Below are positions 14,699 through 22,701 of a stretch of 26,151 nucleotides of DNA, one piece after another. Location of the stretch: positions 1 to 26,151 of the forward strand of contig JAVBQA010000024.1 of NCBI GenBank assembly GCA_031549325.1, in the 5' to 3' direction. Under the pieces are notes generated by a model. That model made no database searches. It was not told the DNA's origin and saw nothing but the letters and a program-made list of their open reading frames with translations. Every line of letters begins with the position of its first letter. The first letter of the stretch is position 1. The position numbers and the translations under genes are program-made. Source of the stretch: JAJDGF01 sp031549325 (GTDB taxonomy: Bacteria > Bacillota > Clostridia > Christensenellales > Aristaeellaceae).

Positions 14699-15502
14699 AT
14701 GCATGAATTGAAATCACTTTGGCAGCGCGCGGGCATTCGGCGCGCTGTTTATCTGCTCGCGTTTGCCGCGCTGTGGCAGTTTGTGCACGGCGTCGTGCTT
14801 GCGGGCTCTGAAAAGCAGATTTTGTTTCCGTCGGTGCCGAGCATCCTCGAGTCGCTGGTGCGTGAGATGGGCGACGGCAGCATGCTGGGCAAGGTGGGCT
14901 ACTCTCTGCGGCTCATCTTCATCGGCATCGCGCTGTCGTTCGCGTTTGCGCTGGTGCTGACGCCGCTGTGCATGGTCAGCAAGACCATCAAGGATCTGGT
15001 TAAGACGCTGATCTCGGTGCTCGACCCGTTGCCCGGCATCGCGCTGCTGCCGATCGCCATTCTGTGGTTTGGCCTGGGGGAGAGCGCCATCCTGTTCGTG
15101 ATGGTGCACTCGGTGCTGTGGCCCATGCTGCTGAATTGGGTCACCGGGTTCGATTCGGTGCCCGTCATCTATCAGGAGGTGGGGCGCAGCTTCGGCTTGA
15201 GCAAGCTCAGGCAGGTGGGGCTGATCTATGCGCCCGCCGCATTCCCCAGCATCCTGACCGGCATCAAAACCGGCTGGACCCGCGCCTGGCGCGCGCTGAT
15301 CAGCGCCGAGATGGTGTTTGGCGTCACCGCTGGCCAGAACGCGGGGGTGGGCTGGGATCTGTACACAAAGCGCAGCTACATGGACTACCCAGGCTATTTC
15401 GCCTCGCTGATTGTGATCATGATCATCGGCATCCTGATCGAAGAGATCCTGTTCAACACGATCGAACACAGGACGCTGTATCGGTGGGGGGTGGTTCGAT
15501 GA
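14699..15502 (+). CDS. NitT/TauT-type ABC importer, permease
   Basis: This 267-residue membrane protein of the BPD_transp_1 (SsuC/TauC-like) family has about six hydrophobic segments, beginning at residues 13-35. The cytoplasmic EAA loop that contacts the ATPase is clear: QEVGRSFGLSKLRQ, then LIYAPAAFPSILTGIKTG. A GGGGTAGG-type site precedes ATG 14699, 21 bases after the binding-protein stop. Its TGA stop overlaps the ATG of the ATPase gene (ATGA), so the two are translationally coupled. The protein should form a homodimeric channel for whatever the upstream binding protein captures. Confidence 0.92.
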   Translation: MHELKSLWQRAGIRRAVYLLAFAALWQFVHGVVLAGSEKQILFPSVPSILESLVREMGDGSMLGKVGYSLRLIFIGIALSFAFALVLTPLCMVSKTIKDLVKTLISVLDPLPGIALLPIAILWFGLGESAILFVMVHSVLWPMLLNWVTGFDSVPVIYQEVGRSFGLSKLRQVGLIYAPAAFPSILTGIKTGWTRAWRALISAEMVFGVTAGQNAGVGWDLYTKRSYMDYPGYFASLIVIMIIGILIEEILFNTIEHRTLYRWGVVR

Positions 15503-16266
15503 GCGCGTTTCTGGAGCTTTTGAACCTGGGCCAGCAGTTTGTCGCCAACGGCCAGACGACGGTGCCGTTCAAGGATGTGAACCTGTCGCTGGACAAAGGC
15601 GAGTTTTTGTGTATCTTGGGCAGCTCCGGCTGTGGAAAGACCACGCTGCTGCGCAATGTGGGCGGGTTTGAGAAGCCCACCTGGGGCGAGGTGCGCGTGG
15701 ACGGCAAGCTGGTCACGGCGCCCGGACTGCACTGCGCGATGGTGTTTCAGACGTTCGACCAGCTGCTGGTGTGGAAGACGGTCGTCGGCAATGTGATGTT
15801 CCCGCTGCTGACCAGCAAGAAATGCAAGAACAGACAGCAGGCGCGCGAGGTCGCCATGCACTACCTGGACATGGTAGGGCTGACGAAGTTTGCCGATTTC
15901 TACCCGCACCAGCTGTCCGGAGGCATGAAGCAGCGCGTAGCCATCGCGCGCGCGCTGGCCATGGAGCCGCCGCTGATGCTGATGGACGAGCCGTTCGCCT
16001 CGCTGGACGCGGACACCCGAACAGCCCTTCAAAAAGAACTGATCCGCATCTGGGCCGCGACCGGGATCACCATTCTGTTTGTGACGCACTCGATTATCGA
16101 GTCCATCGCGCTCAGCACCAAGCTGCTTGCCATGGGCGAGTATCCGGACTCGGTCAAAATTTTCATGGACAATCCGGTCGAGGGCGAGCGCGGCGTGCTC
16201 AAAACGCCCGAGTCCAGGGGATACCCTGAGTGCTGGTCCATGCTGTCTAAGGCGGTGCGAAAATAA
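15499..16266 (+). CDS. NitT/TauT-type ABC importer, ATPase
   Basis: This 255-residue ABC ATPase (SsuB/TauB class) has Walker A GSSGCGKTT (41-49), a Q-loop in MVFQTFDQ, signature LSGGMKQR, Walker B LMLMDEPFASLD and switch His in VTHS. The frame is open far upstream, but the start is the ATG at 15499, which overlaps the permease stop and begins the standard N-terminus. It ends in TAA directly followed by the ATG of the SGNH-like gene with no spacer, which ties the importer and the acylation genes into one unit. It powers import of an unidentified small anion or acid. Confidence 0.93.
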   Translation: MSAFLELLNLGQQFVANGQTTVPFKDVNLSLDKGEFLCILGSSGCGKTTLLRNVGGFEKPTWGEVRVDGKLVTAPGLHCAMVFQTFDQLLVWKTVVGNVMFPLLTSKKCKNRQQAREVAMHYLDMVGLTKFADFYPHQLSGGMKQRVAIARALAMEPPLMLMDEPFASLDADTRTALQKELIRIWAATGITILFVTHSIIESIALSTKLLAMGEYPDSVKIFMDNPVEGERGVLKTPESRGYPECWSMLSKAVRK

Positions 16267-17616
16267 ATGACGGGCAAGGGAGCGAAGCGGATACTCGCTG
16301 TGCTGGGCTTTTTGGCGCTGTTGTTCGTCGTGGAGCGCGTTGTGGATTACTTCGTGCTGCCTGTCAGCAACATGGGCATGGCCTCGATCCAGTCGCGCCG
16401 CGAAAATGAAGGCCACATCGACACGGTGTTCCTCGGCGCTTCGCTGGCCGCAGACAGCGTGATCCCGGACGTCATCGACCAGACGCTGGGCAGCCGCTCA
16501 TTCAACCTGAGCACAAACGCCCAGAGCATGCGCATGTCCTACTACGCGCTGCGCGACGTGCTTGTGAAGAACGATGTCAAGCGCGCCATCGTCGAGGTGT
16601 CGGTGAACCGCATGTCCCGCGACGTTGAGGAACAGGACGGGTTGGCCAAAATCGCGTTTGTGGATTACCTGATCAACCAGGACGCGCATTGGAGCTACAT
16701 TCGCGACAACTACTCGCTGGATGAACTGCCCAGGCTCTTGCTGATCAGCATGCGCTGCCAGCTCAAGTTCCTGGTGAGCGACCTGGGGCAGCGGTTCGAC
16801 CTGGACTACCTGAAACACTACCTGAAAAACGGCTACGCCATCGCCAAGGATCACACCGTGCGGCCGGGCGGGCGCGGCTTCATCAAGTACACAAGCAAGA
16901 TCAAGCGCGGAAACGCGGGCGCGGAGCTTGAAAACCCGTCGGACGCCACCGAGGTCTACACGACCGAAGAGGGTCGGGAAAACGAAAAAGAGCTTCGGCG
17001 CATCGCCGAGCTGTGCGAGCAGCACGGCGTGGAGCTGACGCTCATCACCATACCTGCCTCGGATACCTGGTTTCTGTCTTACGCGGACAGCTACCAGCAG
17101 ATGCATGAGTATTTTGCGGGGTTGGCGGCCGAGCTGGGCGTTGCTTATTACAATTTCTGCTACGCCCCCGAGCTGCAGGAGCAGCTGAAGGACAAGCACT
17201 TCAAGGACACCAAGCACATGAACGCTGAAGGCGCGGCCGTGTTTTCTCCGTATCTGGCGGATGTGCTCAAAAACGGCCCGGGGCCGGACGCCTTTTGCGA
17301 GACCTATGACGAGGCGGTCGCCGGGTTTGACCGGGTGGTGGGCGTGTCGCTGCGCAAGAGCCGCGCGGGCGGACAGAACGTGCTGGCCATCAGCCGGCAG
17401 CGGCAGGACATCGAGCCCGAATACCGCTTTTATGCCAAGCCGCGCGGCGCGCAAAACGACCAATACAAGGTCATTCAGGAATACAGCGCGTCCGAGCGCT
17501 GCCCCTTGACGGATCTTGCGCGCGGGCGCTACACGCTGCGCGTCGAGGCGCGCGCTAAGGGCGTGTCCGAACGGGAATACGACGCGTACACCAACATCGA
17601 TGTGACGGTGAAATAG
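16267..17616 (+). CDS. membrane-anchored SGNH/DltD-like protein with C-terminal beta domain
   Basis: This 449-residue protein has one N-terminal membrane helix (about 8-30) and an extracellular SGNH-type domain. The nucleophile block is VFLGAS (S59), block two is SFNLSTNAQSM, and the Asp-His pair is in FKDTKHMNAEG (D314, H317), the arrangement found in DltD and AlgJ-like partners of MBOAT acyltransferases. Residues from about 345 to the end form an extra beta-rich, Tyr-containing domain (EYRFYAKPRG, then RGRYTLRVEARA) not expected in a plain DltD. ATG 16267 touches the ATPase stop; an AAGGCGGTG site lies inside that gene. It probably helps transfer or edit the acyl group on the outer surface. 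The enzyme activity is inferred. Confidence 0.8.
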   Translation: MTGKGAKRILAVLGFLALLFVVERVVDYFVLPVSNMGMASIQSRRENEGHIDTVFLGASLAADSVIPDVIDQTLGSRSFNLSTNAQSMRMSYYALRDVLVKNDVKRAIVEVSVNRMSRDVEEQDGLAKIAFVDYLINQDAHWSYIRDNYSLDELPRLLLISMRCQLKFLVSDLGQRFDLDYLKHYLKNGYAIAKDHTVRPGGRGFIKYTSKIKRGNAGAELENPSDATEVYTTEEGRENEKELRRIAELCEQHGVELTLITIPASDTWFLSYADSYQQMHEYFAGLAAELGVAYYNFCYAPELQEQLKDKHFKDTKHMNAEGAAVFSPYLADVLKNGPGPDAFCETYDEAVAGFDRVVGVSLRKSRAGGQNVLAISRQRQDIEPEYRFYAKPRGAQNDQYKVIQEYSASERCPLTDLARGRYTLRVEARAKGVSEREYDAYTNIDVTVK

Positions 17617-17627
17617 GAGGGCGGGCG

Positions 17628-19091
17628 ATGTACGACTCGATTGTGCGGGCTTTGCGGGATCACGCCCTGGCGCATCCGGACAAGCTGGCGCTGGTGGCGG
17701 CGGGCGAGAGCCTGCGCTACGGAGAGCTGTGGACGCTGGCGCGCGGTTTTGCGAATTACCTGCTGAGCACAGGGCTTGGGCGCGGGCGCTGCGTGCTGAT
17801 GCAGACCGAGCAGAGCCTGGCGTTCTGCGTGTGCCACATCGGCACACACCTGGCGGGTGGCATCTTTACGCCGCTGGAGCGCAGCATGTCGCCGGACGGC
17901 ATGAAGGAGATCGCTCAGGAGACCGACGCGCACCTGCTGATCGCCAAGGCGGCGGTCGACTGGCCGAATCTGCTGGACGCGGCGCTGGCGCTGGGCGAGG
18001 CGCTGGCCCATCAGGGCGATGAGCGCGAGCTGCCGTTGCCTGGCCCGAAGGAGCCGGCCGAGTTGCTGTTCACCACCGGCACCACCGGAAAATCGAAGGG
18101 CGTGCTGTGCTCCCACGAGAGCGTGGTGGGGGTGGCCGAGAACCTGACGCAGGGCATGCACTACAAGGAAGACACGCTGATCGCCGTGCCAGGCCAGCTG
18201 AACCACGCCAACGCCATCCGGAAGCTCACCGCGGCCTACTTGTTTGGCAGCGCGGTGCTGCTGCTGGACGGTGTGGGCAACATGAGCGCGTTCTATCAAG
18301 CCCTCGACACTTGGCCCGTGACGGCGCTGTGCCTGCCTCCGGCGGCGATTCGGATGCTGCTTGTGCTGTCCGGGGACAAGCTCGGCGGCTACAGAGACCA
18401 GATCGACTTTGTCGAGTCGGGCTCGGCCACGCTGCCAGAGGCCGACAAGCTCAAGATGTGCGAGCTGCTGCCTGGCTCCCGGCTGTACAACAGCTACGGC
18501 ACCAGCGAGGCGGGGTCATCCTGCATGTTCGACTACAACGCCACCCGCGGGTTGCAGGGCTGCATCGGACTGCCCGCCGTCAACGCGCGGTTCGCGATCC
18601 TGGACGAGCGGGGAAACGAGATGGAACATTCGAGCGCGGATAACCCCGGGTTGATCGCCTACAGCGGCAAGATGCTGATGATGGGCTACTGGAAGGCGCC
18701 TGAGCTTACGGCGGAGGCTATTCAGGATGGGCGCGTCGTGACGAGCGACCTTGGTTACATCGACGGGCGCGGCATGGTGTACGTGCTGGGCCGCCAGGGG
18801 GATGTGATCAACGTGGGGGGCAACAAGGTGGCTCCCGATGAGGTGGAACAGGCGGCCCTGCGCATCGGCGGTATCGCCGAGTGCGGCTGCGCCAAGATGC
18901 CCGATCCGCTGTCCGGCGAAGCCGTGCGGCTGTTCGTGGTGATGAAGGACGGCTGCGCGTTCGACATGGCGGCCATCCGCTCGGCGCTGAAGGCCGCGCT
19001 GCCCGACTTCAAGGTGCCCAAGCGCATCGAGCAGAGGGGCAGCCTGCCCCGCGCGTCCAACGGCAAGCTGCAGAGGAAACTGCTACAGTGA
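17628..19091 (+). CDS. acyl/aminoacyl-AMP ligase (DltA-like, loads the carrier protein)
   Basis: This 487-residue class I adenylate-forming enzyme should activate a carboxylic or amino acid with ATP and pass it to the phosphopantetheine arm of the adjacent carrier protein. The motifs are in order: P-loop LLFTTGTTGKSKGV (147-160), YNSYGTSEAG (287-296), SDLGYIDGRG with the ribose-binding D374, hinge GRQGDVINVGGNKV (388-401) and the C-terminal lysine K480 in PRASNGKLQRK. Length fits DltA-like and acyl-CoA-synthetase-like ligases. The general style is closer to acyl/aryl ligases than to classical DltA, so D-alanine is not assured. AGGAGG precedes ATG 17628, and the carrier-protein gene follows after 18 bases. 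Confidence 0.88.
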   Translation: MYDSIVRALRDHALAHPDKLALVAAGESLRYGELWTLARGFANYLLSTGLGRGRCVLMQTEQSLAFCVCHIGTHLAGGIFTPLERSMSPDGMKEIAQETDAHLLIAKAAVDWPNLLDAALALGEALAHQGDERELPLPGPKEPAELLFTTGTTGKSKGVLCSHESVVGVAENLTQGMHYKEDTLIAVPGQLNHANAIRKLTAAYLFGSAVLLLDGVGNMSAFYQALDTWPVTALCLPPAAIRMLLVLSGDKLGGYRDQIDFVESGSATLPEADKLKMCELLPGSRLYNSYGTSEAGSSCMFDYNATRGLQGCIGLPAVNARFAILDERGNEMEHSSADNPGLIAYSGKMLMMGYWKAPELTAEAIQDGRVVTSDLGYIDGRGMVYVLGRQGDVINVGGNKVAPDEVEQAALRIGGIAECGCAKMPDPLSGEAVRLFVVMKDGCAFDMAAIRSALKAALPDFKVPKRIEQRGSLPRASNGKLQRKLLQ

Positions 19092-19109
19092 CAATAGGAG
19101 GGGATACCC

Positions 19110-19340
19110 ATGGAAAAGCTGCTTTCAATCCTCAAGGAGATCCGCCCGGACGTCGATTTTTCTTCGGCCAACAACCTGATGGACGGCGGCACGCTGGACT
19201 CGTTTGACATCGTGGCCATCATCGGCGAGATCTCGTCCCAGTTCAGTATCCAGGTGCCGGTGGAGGAGATCAAGAGCGAAAACTTCAACAGTGTTTCCGA
19301 CATGCTGACCATGGTACAGCGCATTCAGGCGGAGGGATAA
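19110..19340 (+). CDS. acyl carrier protein (DltC-like)
   Basis: This 76-residue acidic four-helix carrier has the phosphopantetheine serine S31 in GGTLDSFDIV (consensus D-S), followed by the helix-II sequence VAIIGEISSQF. Length matches DltC/ACP. A strong TAGGAGGGG site precedes the ATG. It lies between the ligase and the MBOAT genes, 18 and 6 bases away, so it is almost certainly their dedicated carrier. It needs a phosphopantetheinyl transferase from elsewhere in the genome. Confidence 0.92.
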   Translation: MEKLLSILKEIRPDVDFSSANNLMDGGTLDSFDIVAIIGEISSQFSIQVPVEEIKSENFNSVSDMLTMVQRIQAEG

Positions 19341-19346
19341 GGCGAA

Positions 19347-20861
19347 ATGGCGCTCACCGAATTCAGCTTCATCGTGCTGCTGGCCGTCACGACGCTGGCG
19401 TATTTTCTTGTGCCCAAGAGGGTGCAATGGGTGGCGCTGCTGCTGGCCAGCGCGGTGTTTTACCTGTCGTATGGGCCGGGCCAGGCCGTGTACGTGGTTT
19501 GCTGTGCGCTGATCACGTACCTTGGGGGGCTCTTGCTCGGGCGGCTGAACCTGCAAACAAAGCAGCCGGGGGCCGACAAACCGCGCATCAGGCGCACAAA
19601 GCGGCTGGTGCTGCTTGCGGCGCTGGCGCTCGACCTTGGGATGCTGATCACGCTGAAGTACGCGGGCATGCTGCTCCCGCTGGCCAAGGGGTTTGTTCAG
19701 CCGCTGGGGATCTCGTTCTACACGCTGTCTGCCGTCGGCTACCTGATGGATCTGTACCGCGCGAAGTACGAGCCGGAGAAAAACCCGCTGCGGCTGTTGC
19801 TGTTTGTGTCGTTCTTCCTGCAGATCGTGCAGGGACCGTTCGCGCGCTACGACCTCATCGGCAAAGAGCTGAGGGAGCCCCGCGCTTTCGATTTCGACAA
19901 CCTGAAGCTCGGCTCTCTTCGCATGCTGTGGGGCTACTTGAAGAAGATGGTCATCGCCGATTGGCTGGGGGTCTATGTGTCGGCGGCCATGGACAGCCCC
20001 GCCGACCAGAGCGGCCCGGTGATGATGATCGCGATCGTGCTCTACACGGTGCAGATGTATGCCGATTTTTCGGGCTACATGGACATCGTGTGCGGGGCTG
20101 GACAGGCGCTTGGGCTGCGGATACCGGAGAACTTCGACCGGCCGCTGGGCGCGCGCTCGGTGGCCGAGTTCTGGCGGCGCTGGCACATGACGCTGGGCGC
20201 GTGGTTCAAGGACTACGTGTTCTATCCGGTGTCGGTCAGCAAGGTCGCCGTGAGGATCAGCAAGGCGCTTCGCGGCAAGGGAAAGCTGCGCCTGGCGAAG
20301 CTTGCGCCCGCCATTCTGGCGCTGTGCGTGGTGTGGCCGCTGACCGGGCTGTGGCACGGCGCGACCTGGAATTTTCTGCTGTGGGGGCTTTTAAACGGCG
20401 CGGCGATTGTGACCAGCATGCTGATGGAGCCGCTGTTCAAAAAATGGTTTGAGAAGATGGGCGTCAAGCCGGAAGGGCGGCTTTGGAAGGTCTTCAGCGT
20501 GGCGCGCACATTCGCGCTGCTGGCGCTGATCCGTGTGTTCGCCCGCACAGACAGCGTGCCCCAAGCCATGGCCGTGTTTTCCGTGCTGGGCGACTTTGGG
20601 GGCTTCGACTGGGCGCATCTGGACGCCTATTTCCCGGATCTGCGCATGCTGCACGCCGGGTATTGCATGGGCGCGATGGGCTTAGCGGCGGTCATGTTTC
20701 TGGTGGAGGCATTCGGGCAGCCGCACGAGCTGCTGGTGCGGTTCAACAGGAGCCCGCTGGTGATCAAGTACGCGCTGGGCATCGCGCTGCTGTACGCGGT
20801 GATCCTGTGCTCCGCCAGCAGTCAGGCGATCAACTCCACGTTCCTGTACGCGAACTTCTGA
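19347..20861 (+). CDS. MBOAT O-acyltransferase (AlgI/DltB type)
   Basis: This 504-residue polytopic membrane protein has about ten hydrophobic segments and the MBOAT signatures PLGISFYTLSAVGYLMD, QGPFARYD, MYADFSGYMDI, FWRRWHMTLGAWFKDYV with H280, and GLWHGATWNF with the catalytic histidine H337. Such enzymes take an acyl group from a carrier on the inside and pass it to a hydroxyl of an outer polymer (alginate for AlgI, teichoic acid for DltB). The start ATG 19347 follows GGAGGG in the end of the carrier gene. Together with the upstream SGNH protein, ligase and carrier it makes a complete Dlt-like set in the order D-A-C-B. Confidence 0.93.
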   Translation: MALTEFSFIVLLAVTTLAYFLVPKRVQWVALLLASAVFYLSYGPGQAVYVVCCALITYLGGLLLGRLNLQTKQPGADKPRIRRTKRLVLLAALALDLGMLITLKYAGMLLPLAKGFVQPLGISFYTLSAVGYLMDLYRAKYEPEKNPLRLLLFVSFFLQIVQGPFARYDLIGKELREPRAFDFDNLKLGSLRMLWGYLKKMVIADWLGVYVSAAMDSPADQSGPVMMIAIVLYTVQMYADFSGYMDIVCGAGQALGLRIPENFDRPLGARSVAEFWRRWHMTLGAWFKDYVFYPVSVSKVAVRISKALRGKGKLRLAKLAPAILALCVVWPLTGLWHGATWNFLLWGLLNGAAIVTSMLMEPLFKKWFEKMGVKPEGRLWKVFSVARTFALLALIRVFARTDSVPQAMAVFSVLGDFGGFDWAHLDAYFPDLRMLHAGYCMGAMGLAAVMFLVEAFGQPHELLVRFNRSPLVIKYALGIALLYAVILCSASSQAINSTFLYANF

Positions 20862-20888
20862 CGAGCCAAACGGCTGGAGGGTCAGCGC

Positions 20889-21677
20889 ATGTACCAGCAT
20901 CATGAGGAATCCATCCGGAACCTGGTTTCCTATTTCAAGGCGGATGAGGGCGTGCTCGCGGTGATTCTGGGCGGCTCGGTGGCCCGGGGGTTCGAGCGGC
21001 CCGATTCGGACTTGGACGCGATCATCGTGGTGACCGACGAAAAACTTCGGCAGCTCACGGCGGAGAACCGCCTGTCCGAGGTCGTCCGCGGGCATTGTAC
21101 CTACGAGGGAGGGTATTTCGATGTGAAGTACTGCTCGCTAGACTTCCTGCTGGCGGCGGCTGAGCGCGGAAACGAACCGTCCCGCAACGCGTTTTACAAG
21201 GCCAGGTGCCTGTTCTCGCGCGACCCGGACATCGAGCGGATTGTGCCCAGAATCGGAGCGTTCCAACGGTCCGAGCGGGAGGAGAAGCTGCTTTCGTTCT
21301 ACAGCGCGTTCAACCTGTTCAGCGGCTACTTCTGGCGCGTTTCGGGGAGCAACACGTACCTGCGCTCGCGGGCGGCGCTGGAGGTTGTGCTGCACGGCTA
21401 CCGGATGCTGCTGGAGGAGGCAGGCGTGCTGTTCGCTTGCCACAAGGAGCTGGAGCACCAGATATCTGTGCTTCAGAGCAAGCCGGACGGGATCCTCGAG
21501 AAAGGCCAGCGACTGCTGAACGAGCGCACCGACGAGGCCAAGCAGGCGTTCGTGGACGCCATTCTGGGCTACATTCAGTACGAGCCGCCGAGGGATTATA
21601 CCGCCGTGCTGACTCGCTTCATCGACGACAACGAGCTTTGGTGGTACAAGGATCGCCCCATCATCGCGGAGTGGTGA
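20889..21677 (+). CDS. nucleotidyltransferase-domain protein
   Basis: This 262-residue cytoplasmic protein begins with a Pol-beta-type nucleotidyltransferase fold: ILGGSVARG (G28-S30) followed by the metal-binding DSDLD (D41, D43) as in kanamycin/aminoglycoside nucleotidyltransferases and MNT-like proteins. A mostly helical C-terminal half (about 110-262) may bind the acceptor. ATG 20889 follows GGAGGG and is 27 bases after the MBOAT stop, so it is probably in the same transcript. It may transfer AMP or another nucleotide to a small molecule or protein. A role in the acylation pathway is only suggested by position, and a stand-alone antibiotic-modifying enzyme is possible. Confidence 0.8.
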   Translation: MYQHHEESIRNLVSYFKADEGVLAVILGGSVARGFERPDSDLDAIIVVTDEKLRQLTAENRLSEVVRGHCTYEGGYFDVKYCSLDFLLAAAERGNEPSRNAFYKARCLFSRDPDIERIVPRIGAFQRSEREEKLLSFYSAFNLFSGYFWRVSGSNTYLRSRAALEVVLHGYRMLLEEAGVLFACHKELEHQISVLQSKPDGILEKGQRLLNERTDEAKQAFVDAILGYIQYEPPRDYTAVLTRFIDDNELWWYKDRPIIAEW

Positions 21678-21695
21678 CGGTAAAGATGGGTAAAT

Positions 21696-21719
21696 GGACG
21701 AACCGGTCGCGGTTCGTCC
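21696..21719. terminator. hairpin between convergent nucleotidyltransferase and riboflavin kinase genes
   Basis: GGACGAACC (21696-21704) pairs perfectly with GGTTCGTCC (21711-21719) around a 6-base loop. TCTT follows on the + strand and ATTTA on the minus strand, so it can serve both converging units, though the T-runs are short. Confidence 0.7.
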
Positions 21720-21724
21720 TCTTG

Positions 21725-22099
21725 CTATGCCTCGTAGGTTTTGGCGTCCTCGACGTCTTTTTGCAGCTGCGCCACCAGCGCCTCTTTGCTGTCAAACTTG
21801 CGCTCGGGCCGCAGCCGCTTTAGAAACCGCAGCGCGACTTTCTGTCCGTAGATGTCGCGGTGAAAATCCAGTATGTGCGCCTCGATGGTGCGCCGCCCGG
21901 AGGGGAGCGTCGGCTGCATGCCCTGGTTCAGCACGCAGCGCAGCCACTCGCGCGCATCGCCGATGCGAAGCTCGGCCACATACACGCCGTTCTCGGGCAG
22001 CGCTGTGCCGGGCTCGGGCTCAATGTTGGCGGTGGGGAAGCCCAGTGTGTGGCCGATGCGCTTGCCCGAGATCACCGTGCCGCGAATCTCCCGCTTCAT
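21725..22099 (-). CDS. stand-alone riboflavin kinase (flavokinase domain only)
   Basis: This 124-residue protein is a complete flavokinase domain that phosphorylates riboflavin to FMN with ATP. It shows the ATP/flavin loop GKRIGHTLGFPTANI (residues 12-26), the NGVYV strand, and the catalytic glutamate region TIEAHILDFHRDIYG. The bacterial RibF enzyme is normally about 300 residues with an N-terminal FAD-synthetase domain; that half is absent, and there is no sequence upstream for it because the YbaK gene overlaps the start by four bases (ATGA). B. subtilis RibR is a precedent for a separate flavokinase. It is likely a second flavokinase or one paired with a separate FAD synthetase. Confidence 0.88.
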   Translation of the reverse strand: MKREIRGTVISGKRIGHTLGFPTANIEPEPGTALPENGVYVAELRIGDAREWLRCVLNQGMQPTLPSGRRTIEAHILDFHRDIYGQKVALRFLKRLRPERKFDSKEALVAQLQKDVEDAKTYEA

Positions 22100-22578
22100 C
22101 GGAGCACCTCCAGCGCGGTCAGGTCGCGCATTGCCGCGCCCGTGTACTCGATCAGCCTGCGCGGATCGATCCGCACCATGTGACCGCGCGCCCCCGCGCT
22201 GACCAGAATCCAGTCAAACAGTTGGCAGCTCTCGTCGATGAAGGTGGGGAGCTTTTTTTTCATGCCGATGGGGGAGCAGCCGCCGCGGATGTAGCCGGTG
22301 AGAGAAAGCAGATCATTCATAGGCAGCATCTCGCAACCTTTGTCCCCGGCGGCTTTGGCGGCCTTGCGCAGGTCGATCTCCTCGCCGCAGGGGATCACGC
22401 ACACAAACGGCCCCGTGCGGTCGCCCATCAGCACCAGCGTCTTGAACAACTGCTCGGGCGGCACGGAAAGTGACGCGGCCGCGCGCACGCCCGACAGGTC
22501 GGCTTCGTTCGCCTCGTAGGCAAGCAGTTCAAAGGGAATGTTGGCGGCGTTCAGCAGCCGCATGGCGTTGGTCGTCAT
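22096..22578 (-). CDS. ybaK: YbaK/EbsC-type aminoacyl-tRNA deacylase (Cys-tRNAPro editing)
   Basis: This 160-residue trans-editing protein clears misacylated tRNA, in the family typically Cys-tRNA(Pro). The catalytic lysine K46 (EQLFKTL) and the motif GGCSPIGMKKKLP (99-111) are present, as is the C-terminal LVSAGARG loop. The reading frame is open far upstream, but ATG 22578 with a GGAGG site 7 bases before it gives the standard N-terminus. It is translationally coupled to the riboflavin kinase gene and divergent from asparaginase. Confidence 0.92.
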   Translation of the reverse strand: MTTNAMRLLNAANIPFELLAYEANEADLSGVRAAASLSVPPEQLFKTLVLMGDRTGPFVCVIPCGEEIDLRKAAKAAGDKGCEMLPMNDLLSLTGYIRGGCSPIGMKKKLPTFIDESCQLFDWILVSAGARGHMVRIDPRRLIEYTGAAMRDLTALEVLR

Positions 22579-22607
22579 AAATGCCTCCGAAAACATGGTG
22601 CCGTTAT

Positions 22608-22636
22608 ATTGTAGCACAAATCTTGACACATGACAA
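22608..22636 (-). promoter_or_regulatory. promoter of the ybaK-riboflavin kinase operon
   Basis: On the minus strand TTGTCA (22636-22631) is followed after 17 bases by TACAAT (22613-22608), 30 bases before the ybaK start. It overlaps face to face with the asparaginase promoter, the two -35 boxes being 2 bases apart. Confidence 0.7.
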
Positions 22637-22651
22637 AGTTCCGCATATACT
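22623..22651 (+). promoter_or_regulatory. promoter of the asparaginase gene
   Basis: A perfect TTGACA (22623-22628) is followed after 17 bases by TATACT (22646-22651), 50 bases before the start codon. Its span interleaves with the ybaK promoter, so polymerase binding at one should exclude the other. Confidence 0.75.
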
Positions 22652-22701
22652 AGAGATCTGTGCGGCGCGCGAGCCGATGAAATGGGATGGAGAGACCAAC
22701 G

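Noticed and set aside
15064..15498. Upstream extension of the NitT/TauT ATPase frame
   Set aside because: It lies within the permease gene in another frame and is Arg/His-rich shadow sequence. The ATG at 15499 has the normal start of the family.
13718..21677. Canonical dltABCD operon for D-alanylation
   Set aside because: The four functions are present, but gene order, ligase style and the attached importer differ, so naming the genes dltA-D would overstate the substrate.
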